Shown here in pieces: positions 16,497-25,399 of a DNA stretch of 64,000 nucleotides. The translations under genes were made by a program, and so were the position numbers. Origin of the DNA: Mycolicibacter heraklionensis (GTDB lineage: Bacteria > Actinomycetota > Actinomycetes > Mycobacteriales > Mycobacteriaceae); NCBI RefSeq assembly GCF_019645815.1, contig NZ_CP080997.1, forward strand, positions 3,786,880 through 3,850,879, written 5' to 3'. How positions within the stretch are numbered: the stretch's first letter is position 1; the number at the start of each line of letters is the position of its first letter. Under the pieces are notes generated by a model. That model worked only from the letters and a program-made list of their open reading frames with translations. It searched no databases and was not told the DNA's origin.

Positions 16497-16877
16497 CGGA
16501 CTCTCTCCGGACATCGCACCCGCACAGCAGGTTGCGGTGTGTTTCACGGCATAGCAATTGGACGAGTATGACAGTCGGCCGCAGGCATGACCAGAATTTT
16601 TACTGAACAGAACACTTTCCGAGACCTTCGCGTGTCTTCGCGAACTCCGGTCGAGCAAACAGACCGACGGGCTGCCGCGATCGACCGCATGGCCCCCGGA
16701 ACCATCTTTGGTGGCCACCGGCAAAGGACGGCTGCGCGCTGATGATCGCGACACGCCAGACGCGGGCTGACTTTCACGTCAGCGGGACAGCCGAATAAAC
16801 AGCGCACCAGACCCCGACGAGCCGGGGTCTGGTGCCCACAGAAAGAAAAAGCGCGCCCTAACAACGGGCGTCGGCCG
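16497..16877. other. Non-coding gap upstream of the kinase operon
   Basis: 381 bases without a credible gene; open frames here are Arg/Ser-rich shadows. The part nearest the kinase (16497-16640) contains AT-rich patches and should hold its promoter, reading leftward. The far end holds the terminator hairpin at 16804-16835 for the neighbouring DUF732 gene. I recognise no regulator motif. Confidence 0.5.
16804..16835 (-). terminator. Hairpin terminator of the DUF732 gene at 16878
   Basis: GCACCAGACCCCG and CGGGGTCTGGTGC form a perfect 13-bp stem with a six-base loop. It lies 42 bases after the stop of the minus-strand DUF732 gene. The following T-run is weak (TGTTTATT on the minus strand), as is usual for mycobacterial terminators. 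Confidence 0.75.
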
Positions 16878-17168
16878 CTAGCACAAATGCTGCTGCGCGG
16901 CGTTTATGAAAATCCGATAATTATCCTGAGCAGCTGGCAGCGTGGTTGCAACCATCTGATCTGGCGTCAACCCCAACTGCAGCTGGTTGCACACGTCGTG
17001 GCCCCCCGCGATTGCCACGTCCGGGCGCGTGATGAGTCCCGGTGCCAGCGGATGACCTGTTGGTCCGAAACTCATGGCCGACCAACCATTTTCGCGTAAC
17101 GCGTCAACGAAGCTCTGCTCATCGGCATGTGCTGCGGGTGCAGTCAAAACTCCCACCGAGAGTCCCAT
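16878..17168 (-). CDS. DUF732 family secreted protein, start uncertain
   Basis: At least 96 aa. Two cysteines (His-Asp-Val-Cys-Asn-Gln-Leu and the C-terminal Gln-His-Leu-Cys) and the motif Asn-Ala-Ala-Gln-Gln-His-Leu-Cys identify DUF732. The signal peptide ends Ala-Ala-His-Ala. ATG 17168 is the only standard start but leaves a signal peptide of about 15 residues with no positive charge and no ribosome binding site. The open frame continues upstream with Leu-Phe-Gly-Lys-Ala-Trp-Val-Val-Ala-Pro-Ile-Ala-Ala, a proper signal-peptide N-region, but reaches a TAG with no ATG, GTG or TTG; only an ATA at 17210 is available. A rare start, or a point mutation in the start codon, is likely. Base composition is lower in GC than its neighbours. 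Confidence 0.65.
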   Translation of the reverse strand: MGLSVGVLTAPAAHADEQSFVDALRENGWSAMSFGPTGHPLAPGLITRPDVAIAGGHDVCNQLQLGLTPDQMVATTLPAAQDNYRIFINAAQQHLC

Positions 17169-17469
17169 CGCTGCAATGGGAGCAACTACCCACGCTTTAC
17201 CAAAAAGTATTTCGATTCCCTATTCTTTTTGTGATCGGTATGGTTTCGGGTGCGAGATTACCGCGCACGGACAAGGTCCGCGATTCGGCCCGAGAATTCA
17301 TCTCAAAACGAAAGCCTGGATTCAGTTCTTAACGGCCACTTCTTGAGCTCGATGATTCGTGGTTCCCCCGGCTCGGCCCGGCATGGCTTCGACAGGCATA
17401 GCCTGCCCGATACGCGCGTCGACCGGAGGTTGGTCGCTTCTTGGCTCGCCGTCATACGAGGATGCTGTT
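17169..17469. other. Divergent intergenic region between DUF732 gene and spoU
   Basis: About 300 bases. The section 17190-17245 is clearly AT-rich and probably carries the DUF732 promoter, plus the missing N-terminal codons of that gene. The rest leads to spoU. No confident -10/-35 pair or operator was found. Confidence 0.4.
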
Positions 17470-17934
17470 GTGTTCAAAGTGATGTTCTATTCGCCCCGCA
17501 TCCCGCCCAACACCGGCAACGCGATCCGGATGGTGGCGGCGACGGGCGCGGAACTTCATCTGGTGGAACCCCTGGGTTTCGACCTCGCCGAACCGAAGCT
17601 GCGGCGCGCCGGTTTGGACTATCACGATCTGGCCTGGGTGCGGGTGCACCCGTCCCTGCCGGCGGCATGGGAGGCGCTGGGCGCCACGCGGGTATTCGCG
17701 TTCACCGCGGGCGCGCACACGCCCTACACCGACGTGAGCTATGAGCCCGGCGACGTGCTGATGTTCGGCCCCGAACCCACCGGCCTGGACGAGGCGACGC
17801 TGGCCGACCCGCACATCACCGCGCGAGTGCGCATCCCGATGCTGGCCGGGCGCCGGTCACTGAACCTGTCGAACGCCGCCGCCGTCGCGGTCTATGAGGC
17901 GTGGCGGCAGCACGGGTTCGCCGACGGGGTGTGA
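17470..17934 (+). CDS. spoU: tRNA/rRNA 2'-O-methyltransferase, SpoU (SPOUT) family
   Basis: 154 aa from GTG 17470, preceded by CGAGGAT; this is the usual length of the Rv3366 family. SPOUT fold with the trefoil-knot motifs Asn-Thr-Gly-Asn-Ala-Ile-Arg (motif 1), Leu-Met-Phe-Gly-Pro-Glu-Pro-Thr-Gly-Leu (motif 2) and Ser-Leu-Asn-Leu-Ser-Asn-Ala-Ala-Ala (motif 3). The length and motifs resemble TrmL, which methylates the wobble ribose of tRNA-Leu using SAM; the exact target here is inference. Confidence 0.9.
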   Translation: MFKVMFYSPRIPPNTGNAIRMVAATGAELHLVEPLGFDLAEPKLRRAGLDYHDLAWVRVHPSLPAAWEALGATRVFAFTAGAHTPYTDVSYEPGDVLMFGPEPTGLDEATLADPHITARVRIPMLAGRRSLNLSNAAAVAVYEAWRQHGFADGV

Positions 17935-17952
17935 GCCCTGCCGCGCTTGCGA

Positions 17953-18600
17953 TCACCACGTGTCGAAGTGCGCCACCTGCTCGGCCGGCAGCCGCTTGGC
18001 CGGCTTGAAGTCGGTGCCCTTGGTGTAGGCGATCGGGAACAGCCCGCCCTGGCTGTACTCCTCATAGGGGATGCCGAGCACCTCGGCGGCCTGCTGCTCG
18101 CCGTCGCCCAACAGGTGCAGCGTCGTCCAGCAGGAACCCAGCCCGCGGTTGCGCAACGCCAGGCAGTAGCTCCACGCAGCCGGGAACAGTGACGCCCAGA
18201 ACGATGCGCCGAACCCCAGCGACCCGGTCTCCGGCTTGCCTTCCAGGCAGGGGATCATCAGCACCGGTACGTCCTGCAGGTTCTCGGCCAGATATCTGGC
18301 CGAGCCGCTGATGAACTCCATCCGCTCGCTGCGCACGTCACCGTCGCCGTAGTCCGGCCTCATCCGGTTCAGATACGGCAGGGCGTTGGCGCGGTAGATG
18401 TCGGCGAGCGCCTGCTTCTTGACCGGGTCGGTGACGAACATCCACTGCCAACCCTGAGCATTGGATCCGGTGGGGGCTTGCAGGGCGATCTCCAGGCACT
18501 CCATCAGCACCTCGCGGGGAACCGGCTTGTCGAGATCGAGGCGTTTGCGGACCGATCGCGTGGTGGTCAAGACTTCGTCGGCGGACAAGTTGAGGTTCAT
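17953..18600 (-). CDS. Nitroreductase-family FMN oxidoreductase
   Basis: 215 aa from ATG 18600. Nitroreductase fold: Thr-Thr-Arg-Ser-Val-Arg-Lys-Arg near the N-terminus (FMN phosphate contacts), Ala-Pro-Thr-Gly-Ser-Asn-Ala-Gln (about 42-49), and Gly-Leu-Gly-Ser-Cys-Trp-Thr-Thr near residue 155. Corresponds to Rv3368c, an NADH/NADPH-dependent FMN enzyme of unknown physiological substrate. It converges with spoU, 18 bases apart, and is followed by dnaE2 on the same strand. Confidence 0.88.
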   Translation of the reverse strand: MNLNLSADEVLTTTRSVRKRLDLDKPVPREVLMECLEIALQAPTGSNAQGWQWMFVTDPVKKQALADIYRANALPYLNRMRPDYGDGDVRSERMEFISGSARYLAENLQDVPVLMIPCLEGKPETGSLGFGASFWASLFPAAWSYCLALRNRGLGSCWTTLHLLGDGEQQAAEVLGIPYEEYSQGGLFPIAYTKGTDFKPAKRLPAEQVAHFDTW

Positions 18601-18621
18601 GGGTGGAGGTTACCGTCGCGG

Positions 18622-21600
18622 CTACCGGAAATCCCGGGAGCGCGAACTCACGGTCAACTCAAGGGAGCCCAGCCGATCGGCCAGCACGGTGACCGCCCCG
18701 CTGGCGTTCTGCACCCGCCCGCGGATCAGCAGTGCCGTCGCGGTCTGCGCCAGCCGTCGATGCCTCGTCCACACCCCCGGGGTACACAGCACGTTGACCA
18801 TCCCGGTCTCGTCCTCGAGGTTGACGAACGTGACCCCGCGGGCGGTCGACGGCCGTTGCCGGTGCGTCACCGCCCCGGCGATGAGCACCCGGGTACCGTC
18901 GGGCACGCTCAGCAGCTGGTCGGCGGGGATCACCCCGAGCGCATCGAGATCGGCGCGCAGGAACTGCGTCGGATAGCTGTCCGGGGACACCCCGGTGGCC
19001 CACACATTGGCGGCGGCCAGCTCGATCGCGCTCATCCCGGGCAGTGCTGGAGTGCGCCCATCATATCCGGCCACCCCCACCCCGGGCAGCCGGTCCGGCC
19101 GCTGCCCCGCCGCTGCCGCGGCCGTCCACAGCGCCTCGCGGCGCGACATGCCGAAGCAGTCGAACGCGCCGGCAGTCGCCAGCGCCTCGGCCTGCGCCGC
19201 TGAAAGCTGAACCCGGGCAGTCAGATCCAGCAGCGAAGCGAACGGGCCATGAGCTTCGCGGTCGGCCACCAGCCGCTCGGCAAGATCGACACCGACACCA
19301 CGGACGACGCCCAGTCCGATCCGGACCTGCGTTCCGGCTTCGGCCAGCGTGGCGTGCGCCAGGCTGGCGTTGACGTCCGGACCGTGCACGAGGACTCCGT
19401 GCCGGCGGGCATCGGCCACCAGTGACTGCGGCGAGTAAAAACCCATCGGCTGCGCCCGCAGCAGCCCGGCGCAGAATGCCGCCGGGTGGTGCAGCTTGAA
19501 CCAGGCAGAGTAGAACACCAGCGACGCGAAGCTCATCGCGTGACTCTCGGGAAAGCCGTAATTGGCGAAGGCTTCCAGCTTTTCGTAGATCCGGTCGGCC
19601 ACCGCACCGGTGATGCCGTGACACTCGGCCATGCCGTCGTAGAACCGGGTGCGCAGCTGCCGCATCCGCTCGGTGGACCGTTTGGAACCCATGGCACGGC
19701 GCAGCTGGTCGGCTTCGGCCGGCGAGAACCCCGCACAGTCGACGGCGAGTTGCATCAGCTGTTCCTGAAACAGCGGCACCCCCAACGTCTTGCGCAGCGC
19801 AGGTTTCATCGACTCGTGCTCGTAGTCGACCCGGTCCGGATTGTTGTGGTCATTGCGCCGCTGGATGTAGGGGTGCACCGAGCCGCCCTGGATCGGTCCC
19901 GGGCGGATCAGCGCAACCTCCACCACCAGGTCGTAGAACTTGTCGGGCTTCAACCGCGGCAGGGTGGCCATCTGGGCGCGCGACTCCACCTGAAACACCC
20001 CGACGGAATCCGCCCTCGTCAGCATCTCGTACACCGCGGGCTCGGACAGATCGATTCGGGCGAAGTCCACCTCGACACCCTTATGCTGCGCCACCAGATC
20101 TTTCATGTAGTGCAGCGCCGAGAGCATGCCCAGCCCGAGCAGGTCGAACTTCACCAGACCGATTGCCGCACAGTCGTCTTTGTCCCACTGCAGCACGCTG
20201 CGCCCCGCCATGCGTGCCCACTCCACCGGGCACACATCGGCGATCGGGCGGTCACAGATCACCATGCCGCCGGAGTGGATCCCCAGGTGCCGAGGCAGGT
20301 CGGCGATCTGGGTCGCCAAGTCGATCACCGCTTCGGGAATGCCTTCGGTGTCGGAGGATTCCGCCACCCCGTGCCACCGGCCGACCTGTTTGCTCCAAGC
20401 GTCCTGCTGCCCCGGTGAATAGCCCAGCGCCCGGGCCATGTCGCGCACCGCGCTGCGGCCCCGGTAGGTGATGACGTTGGCGACCTGGGCGGTGTAGTCC
20501 CGCCCGTAGCGCTCGTAGACATACTGGATGACCTCTTCGCGCCGGTCCGACTCGATGTCGATGTCGATGTCGGGAGGCTCGTCGCGTTCCGACGACAGGA
20601 ACCGCTCGAACAGCAGCCCATTGCCGACCGGATCCACCGCGGTGACACCGAGGGCATAGCAGACCGCGGAGTTGGCCGCCGATCCCCGGCCCTGGCACAG
20701 GATGTCACTGCGCCGGCAGAACCGGGTGATGTCGTGCACCACCAGGAAATAGCCCGGAAACCCCAACGTGGCAATGACATTCAGTTCATGCTCGATCTGC
20801 GCGTAGGCTTTGCGGGCCAACGGCCCTCGGTCCGGCGGCCCGTAACGTTCCGCGGCGCCGGCCAGGGTCAACCGGCGCAGCCAGCTGTCCTCGGTATGCC
20901 CGGCCGGCACCTGGAAGGGCGGCAGCTGCGGGGCGATGAGCCGCAGTGCGAAGGCGCACTGCTCACCGAGTTCGGCCGCGGCCGGGACCGTCTCGGGATA
21001 CTGCGCGAACAACCGGGCCATCTCCGCACCGGACCGCAGATGCGAGCCGCCCAGCGGAGCCAGCCGGCCGGCGGCGGCATCCAAAGACTGCCGGGCCCGG
21101 ATCGCCCCCATCGCCATTGCCAGCCGGCCCTGCTCCGGCCGGGCGAAATGCGCGCCGGTGGTGGCCACCAGCCCCACCCCGAACCGGGGCGCCAGGGCGG
21201 CCAGCGCCGCGTTGCGCTCGTCATCGCACGGATCGGAGTGCCGGGTCAGCTCCACGCTGACCCGCGCCGCCCCGAACCGGTCCACCAGGTCGGCCAGCGC
21301 GGCGGCGGCCGCATCCGGGCCGCCGGTGGTCAGCGCCTGGCGGACGTGGCCCTTACGACAGCCGGTCAGGATGTGCCAGTGCCCGCCCGCGGCCTCGGTC
21401 AGCGCATCCAGATCGAAACGCGGCCTGCCCTTTTCGCCGGCCAAGTGCGCGGCGGCGATCTGCCGCGACAACCGCCGGTAGCCCTCCGGGCCGCGGGCCA
21501 GCACCAGCAGGTGCGGGCCGGGCGGGTCCGGGTCATCGGTACGGGCCTTGGAAAGGAGGGGCCCCAGCGATAACTCGGCGCCGAACACGGTGCCTATCTC

Positions 21601-21945
21601 CAGGCCCGCGGCGGCCAGCTCGGCGGCCGCCTCGGCGAACCGCACCACCCCGTACAAACCGTTGTGATCGGTCAGCGCGATCGCCCGCAGGCCCAGCCGG
21701 GCGGCCTCGGCGACCAGCTCTTGGGGGTTGCTGGCCCCGTCCAGAAAGCTGTACGCCGAGTGCGCATGCAACTCGGCGTAGGGCGGAAAAGACACTGTTC
21801 GCCCAGCCGGCCGGAACGGCTCGACCTGCGGAGACGACGGGCCGTGATCCGCCGATACACCGGCGGCAGCACCGGTGTGACGAGGCTTACCATCGAGAAC
21901 ACGTTCCATTTCCGCCCAGCTCGGCGGCCCATTACCCCAGCCCAC
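18622..21945 (-). CDS. dnaE2: Error-prone DNA polymerase DnaE2 (ImuC)
   Basis: About 1107 aa. A C-family DNA polymerase alpha subunit used for translesion synthesis in the ImuA'/ImuB/DnaE2 mutasome. The N-terminal PHP domain starts at Tyr-Ala-Glu-Leu-His-Ala-His-Ser; the catalytic Asp residues lie in Pro-Pro-Asp-Ile-Asp-Ile-Asp; the finger motif Gly-Arg-Gly-Ser-Ala-Ala-Asn and the C-terminal OB region are present. Start choice: conserved text begins Val-Gly-Trp-x-Asn-Gly-Pro-Pro-Ser-Trp; GTG 21945 fits, while ATG 21966 lies inside the LexA box and would give 1114 aa. Neither has a well-spaced ribosome binding site. Divergent from mmpS. Confidence 0.95.
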   Translation of the reverse strand: MGWGNGPPSWAEMERVLDGKPRHTGAAAGVSADHGPSSPQVEPFRPAGRTVSFPPYAELHAHSAYSFLDGASNPQELVAEAARLGLRAIALTDHNGLYGVVRFAEAAAELAAAGLEIGTVFGAELSLGPLLSKARTDDPDPPGPHLLVLARGPEGYRRLSRQIAAAHLAGEKGRPRFDLDALTEAAGGHWHILTGCRKGHVRQALTTGGPDAAAAALADLVDRFGAARVSVELTRHSDPCDDERNAALAALAPRFGVGLVATTGAHFARPEQGRLAMAMGAIRARQSLDAAAGRLAPLGGSHLRSGAEMARLFAQYPETVPAAAELGEQCAFALRLIAPQLPPFQVPAGHTEDSWLRRLTLAGAAERYGPPDRGPLARKAYAQIEHELNVIATLGFPGYFLVVHDITRFCRRSDILCQGRGSAANSAVCYALGVTAVDPVGNGLLFERFLSSERDEPPDIDIDIESDRREEVIQYVYERYGRDYTAQVANVITYRGRSAVRDMARALGYSPGQQDAWSKQVGRWHGVAESSDTEGIPEAVIDLATQIADLPRHLGIHSGGMVICDRPIADVCPVEWARMAGRSVLQWDKDDCAAIGLVKFDLLGLGMLSALHYMKDLVAQHKGVEVDFARIDLSEPAVYEMLTRADSVGVFQVESRAQMATLPRLKPDKFYDLVVEVALIRPGPIQGGSVHPYIQRRNDHNNPDRVDYEHESMKPALRKTLGVPLFQEQLMQLAVDCAGFSPAEADQLRRAMGSKRSTERMRQLRTRFYDGMAECHGITGAVADRIYEKLEAFANYGFPESHAMSFASLVFYSAWFKLHHPAAFCAGLLRAQPMGFYSPQSLVADARRHGVLVHGPDVNASLAHATLAEAGTQVRIGLGVVRGVGVDLAERLVADREAHGPFASLLDLTARVQLSAAQAEALATAGAFDCFGMSRREALWTAAAAAGQRPDRLPGVGVAGYDGRTPALPGMSAIELAAANVWATGVSPDSYPTQFLRADLDALGVIPADQLLSVPDGTRVLIAGAVTHRQRPSTARGVTFVNLEDETGMVNVLCTPGVWTRHRRLAQTATALLIRGRVQNASGAVTVLADRLGSLELTVSSRSRDFR

Positions 21946-21958
21946 GCCTCCCAGGCTA

Positions 21959-21974
21959 TCGAACATACGTACGA
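21959..21974. promoter_or_regulatory. LexA (SOS) box of dnaE2
   Basis: TCGAACATACGTACGA matches the mycobacterial SOS box TCGAAC-N4-GTTCGA at 11 of 12 fixed positions. It lies 13 bases upstream of the chosen dnaE2 start. LexA bound here would block dnaE2 until DNA damage; it also lies about 85 bases from the divergent mmpS start. Confidence 0.85.
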
Positions 21975-22058
21975 ACAAGTCTGGGATGGGTGTGAAAAAG
22001 AACTTTGATGCACTAATCTGTGTCAGTTCCGGCACGATGCGAAAGGGCCACTGCTTTC

Positions 22059-22490
22059 ATGTTCGGCGCTCTCAGACGCGCGTGGTTACCCCTGCTCATC
22101 GTCATCGTCGTTGCGGTAGGGGGGTTCACCGTGCAACGAGTCCGCGGCTTCTTCGGAGCCGACGACAGCGGCTCAGGATCGACCCCGTTCGAGGACACCA
22201 AGCCGTTCCACCCCAAGGTCGTGGTCTACGACATCTTCAGCCCGGACGGCACCTACGCCGACATCAACTACCTGGACCTCGACGCCACGCCGCAGCGCAT
22301 CGACGGCGCCAGCCTGCCGTGGTCGCTGACCCTGTCGACCACCAACCCGGCGGTGAGCCCCAACATCGTCGCCCAAGGTGACGGCGCCACCATCGGCTGC
22401 CGGGTCACCATCGACGGCGTCATCAAAGAAGAAAGAATCGCCACCGGCCCCGTGAGCGCCCAGACCTTCTGCATTGTGAAATCCGCATGA
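22059..22490 (+). CDS. MmpS-family membrane protein
   Basis: 143 aa from ATG 22059. One N-terminal membrane helix (about 9-27, after Leu-Arg-Arg-Ala-Trp-Leu-Pro), then a periplasmic beta-rich domain with Val-Val-Tyr-Asp-Ile-Phe, Ala-Asp-Ile-Asn-Tyr-Leu-Asp and two cysteines typical of MmpS4/MmpS5. MmpS proteins are accessory partners of MmpL transporters. Its stop overlaps the mmpL start as ATGA, so the pair is translated together. Confidence 0.92.
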   Translation: MFGALRRAWLPLLIVIVVAVGGFTVQRVRGFFGADDSGSGSTPFEDTKPFHPKVVVYDIFSPDGTYADINYLDLDATPQRIDGASLPWSLTLSTTNPAVSPNIVAQGDGATIGCRVTIDGVIKEERIATGPVSAQTFCIVKSA

Positions 22491-25390
22491 GCAAACACAC
22501 CAGCGACGAGACCCCGACCGACACGCTGCCGGCCACGCAGCCGCCGCCCAAGCGCGGCGGTATCCCGGCGTGGATCCGCCGGCTCGCGGTGCCCATCATC
22601 TTGGCCTGGTTGGCGATCACCGTTCTGGTGAATGTCGTCGTGCCGCAACTCGACGAGGTCGGGAAGATGCGCGCGGTGTCGATGGCCCCCCGCGACGCTC
22701 CGTCGATGATCGCGATGATGCGCATCGGCAAGGTGTTCGACGAGTTCAAATCGGACAGCTCGGCGATGGTGGTGCTCGAAGGCGACCAGCCGCTCGGCGA
22801 CGACGCACATAAGTATTACGACCAACTGGTCGCCAAGATGGAGGCCGACCACACCCACGTCGAGCACATCCAGGACTTCTGGAGCGACCCGCTGACCGCG
22901 GCGGGATCGCAGAGCCCGGACGGCAAGGCCGCCTACGTTCAGGTGTATCTGGCCGGCAACATGGGCGAGACCCTGGCCAACGAGTCGGTCGAGGCCGTCC
23001 AGCAGATCATCGCCGACACCCCCGCACCCGAGGGGGTGCACGCCTACGTCACCGGTGGGGCCGCCCTCAACGCCGATCAGCACATCGCCGGCGACAAGAG
23101 CCTGAAGATCATCACCGCGCTGACATTCGTGGTGATCATCACGATGCTGCTGTCCATCTACCGCTCCATCGGCACGGTGCTGTTGGTGCTGGGCATGGTG
23201 GTCTTCGAGCTGAGCGCTGCCCGCGGCGTGGTGGCCGTGTTGGCCTACTACAACATCATCGGCCTGTCGACGTTCGCGGTGAACCTGCTGGTGACGTTGG
23301 CGATCGCCGCCTCGACGGACTACGCGATCTTCCTGCTGGGCCGCTATCAAGAGGCCCGAGCGCTCGGCGAGGACAAAGAATCGGCCTTCCACACCATGTA
23401 TCACGGCACCGCGCACGTGATCCTGGGCTCGGGGCTGACCATCGCCGGCGCGACCTTCTGCCTGCACTTCACCCGGCTGCCCTACTTCCGGTCGCTGGGC
23501 GTCCCGCTGGCGATCGGCATGCTGGTCGTGGTCCTCGCGGCGCTCACCTTCGGCTCCGCGGTGGTGGCGGTGGCCAGTCGCTTCGGCATGCTGGAACCCA
23601 AGCGGGCGATGCGGATCCGCACCTGGCGGCGGATCGGCGCGTTGATCGTGCGCTGGCCGGGGCCGGTGCTGGTGGCCACCACGGCGGTCTGCCTGGTCGG
23701 GCTGCTCACCCTGCCGGGGTACCGGACCAACTACAACGACCGGCAATACCTGCCGGGCTATGTGCCGGCCAACATCGGCTACGCCGCCGCGGACCGGCAC
23801 TTCTCCCAGGCCCGGATGAGTCCGGAACTGCTGATGATCGAGACCGACCACGACCTGCGCAACCCGGCCGACTTCCTGGTGATCAACCGGATCGCCAAGC
23901 GCGTGTTCGAGGTATCGGGCATCGGGCGGGTGCAGACCATCACCCGGCCGCTGGGCACTCCGATCGAGCACACCACGATCCCGTTCGCGATCAGCATGCA
24001 GGGCACCACCCAGCAGCTGAACATGAAGTACCAGCTCGACAGCATGAAGAACATGCTCAAGATGGGCGACGACATGGCGGTCTCGATCGAGAGCATGAAG
24101 CAGATGCTCGAAGTCACCCGCGAGATGTCGGTGACCACCCACAGCATGGACGTGAAGATGCACGGCATGCTCGACGACATCCAGAAGATGCGCGACTCGA
24201 TCGCCGACTTCGACGATATGTGGCGCCCGATGCGCAGCTACTTCTACTGGGAGCCGCACTGCTTCGACATCCCGATCTGCTGGTCGATCCGGTCGATCTT
24301 CGACGTGATGGACGGCCTCGACCAGATGACCGAGGATTTCGAAAAGGTCCTGCCTGACATCGACAACCTCGACCGGCTGATCCCGCGGATGCTCGAGATC
24401 ATGCCGCCGATGATCGAGACCATGTCGAACATGCGGGTCACCCAGCTGAAGATGCAGTCCACCATGGAGGGCCTGCAGCTTCAGATGGAGAAGATGATGG
24501 AAGGCCAGAACGCCATGGGCAAGGCGTTCGACGAGTCCAAGAACGACGACTCGTTCTACCTGCCGCCCGAGGCGTTCGACAACCCCGACTTCAAGCGCGG
24601 CATGAAGATGTTCCTGTCCCCCGACGGGCACGCGGTGCGGTTCATCATCAGCCACGAGGGCGACCCGATGTCGCCGGAGGGTGTCAGCCACATCGCGCCG
24701 ATCAAGCACGCCGTGCACGAGGCGCTCAAGGGCACCCCGCTGGAGGGCTCCAAGGTCTATCTCGGCGGCACCGCGGCCATGTTCAAAGACATGAAGGACG
24801 GGTCGGCCTACGACCTGATCATCGCCGGTATCGCCTCGCTGTGCCTGATCTTCATCATCATGCTGCTGATCACCCGGGCCGTGGTGGCCTCGGCGGTGAT
24901 CGTCGGCACGGTGCTGCTCTCACTGGGCACGTCGTTCGGGATCTCGGTGCTGATCTGGCAGCACATCATCGGCCTGGACCTGCACTGGATGGTGCTGGCG
25001 ATGTCGGTGATCATCCTGTTGGCGGTCGGCTCGGACTACAACCTGCTGCTGGTCTCCCGGATGAAGGAAGAACTCCCCGGCGGAATCAACACCGGCATCA
25101 TCCGCGCCATGGGCGGCAGTGGCTCCGTGGTCACCTCGGCGGGCCTGGTGTTCGCGTTCACCATGATGTCGATGCTGGTCTCCGACCTGCGGGTGATCGG
25201 TCAGGTCGGTTCCACCATCGGCCTGGGTCTGCTCATCGACACCCTGGTGATCCGCTCGTTCATGACACCGTCGATCGCCGCGCTGCTGGGCCGCTGGTTC
25301 TGGTGGCCGCAGCGGGTGCCGTTGCGGCCGACTCCGGTGGCGCAGCAGCTCGCGCCGCGGCCGACGACCGACCCGGTGTCGGTCAGCTGA
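22487..25390 (+). CDS. MmpL-family RND lipid/siderophore transporter, MmpL4/MmpL5-like
   Basis: 967 aa, the length of MmpL4. One N-terminal helix (about 32-52), a first periplasmic loop, five helices (about 205-385), a long second periplasmic loop (about 420-765) with a Met-rich coiled-coil stretch (about 500-700; many Met-Lys and Met-Leu pairs), and five C-terminal helices. The proton-relay motifs Ser-Thr-Asp-Tyr and Gly-Ser-Asp-Tyr-Asn-Leu-Leu are present. The order mmpS-mmpL and the sequence resemble the MmpS4/L4 and MmpS5/L5 pairs, which export mycobactin siderophores and drugs. No TetR regulator like MmpR5 is adjacent and no biosynthetic gene is near, so the cargo is uncertain. Confidence 0.93.
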   Translation: MSKHTSDETPTDTLPATQPPPKRGGIPAWIRRLAVPIILAWLAITVLVNVVVPQLDEVGKMRAVSMAPRDAPSMIAMMRIGKVFDEFKSDSSAMVVLEGDQPLGDDAHKYYDQLVAKMEADHTHVEHIQDFWSDPLTAAGSQSPDGKAAYVQVYLAGNMGETLANESVEAVQQIIADTPAPEGVHAYVTGGAALNADQHIAGDKSLKIITALTFVVIITMLLSIYRSIGTVLLVLGMVVFELSAARGVVAVLAYYNIIGLSTFAVNLLVTLAIAASTDYAIFLLGRYQEARALGEDKESAFHTMYHGTAHVILGSGLTIAGATFCLHFTRLPYFRSLGVPLAIGMLVVVLAALTFGSAVVAVASRFGMLEPKRAMRIRTWRRIGALIVRWPGPVLVATTAVCLVGLLTLPGYRTNYNDRQYLPGYVPANIGYAAADRHFSQARMSPELLMIETDHDLRNPADFLVINRIAKRVFEVSGIGRVQTITRPLGTPIEHTTIPFAISMQGTTQQLNMKYQLDSMKNMLKMGDDMAVSIESMKQMLEVTREMSVTTHSMDVKMHGMLDDIQKMRDSIADFDDMWRPMRSYFYWEPHCFDIPICWSIRSIFDVMDGLDQMTEDFEKVLPDIDNLDRLIPRMLEIMPPMIETMSNMRVTQLKMQSTMEGLQLQMEKMMEGQNAMGKAFDESKNDDSFYLPPEAFDNPDFKRGMKMFLSPDGHAVRFIISHEGDPMSPEGVSHIAPIKHAVHEALKGTPLEGSKVYLGGTAAMFKDMKDGSAYDLIIAGIASLCLIFIIMLLITRAVVASAVIVGTVLLSLGTSFGISVLIWQHIIGLDLHWMVLAMSVIILLAVGSDYNLLLVSRMKEELPGGINTGIIRAMGGSGSVVTSAGLVFAFTMMSMLVSDLRVIGQVGSTIGLGLLIDTLVIRSFMTPSIAALLGRWFWWPQRVPLRPTPVAQQLAPRPTTDPVSVS

Positions 25391-25399
25391 CGCCGGCCG

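Noticed and set aside
16544..16864. 106-codon minus-strand frame upstream of the kinase
   Set aside because: Arg/Cys/Ser-rich, no ribosome binding site, and it runs through the terminator hairpin.
22268..24718. 816-codon antisense frame opposite mmpL
   Set aside because: His/Arg/Asp/Val-rich translation with no recognisable domain; codon-bias shadow of mmpL.
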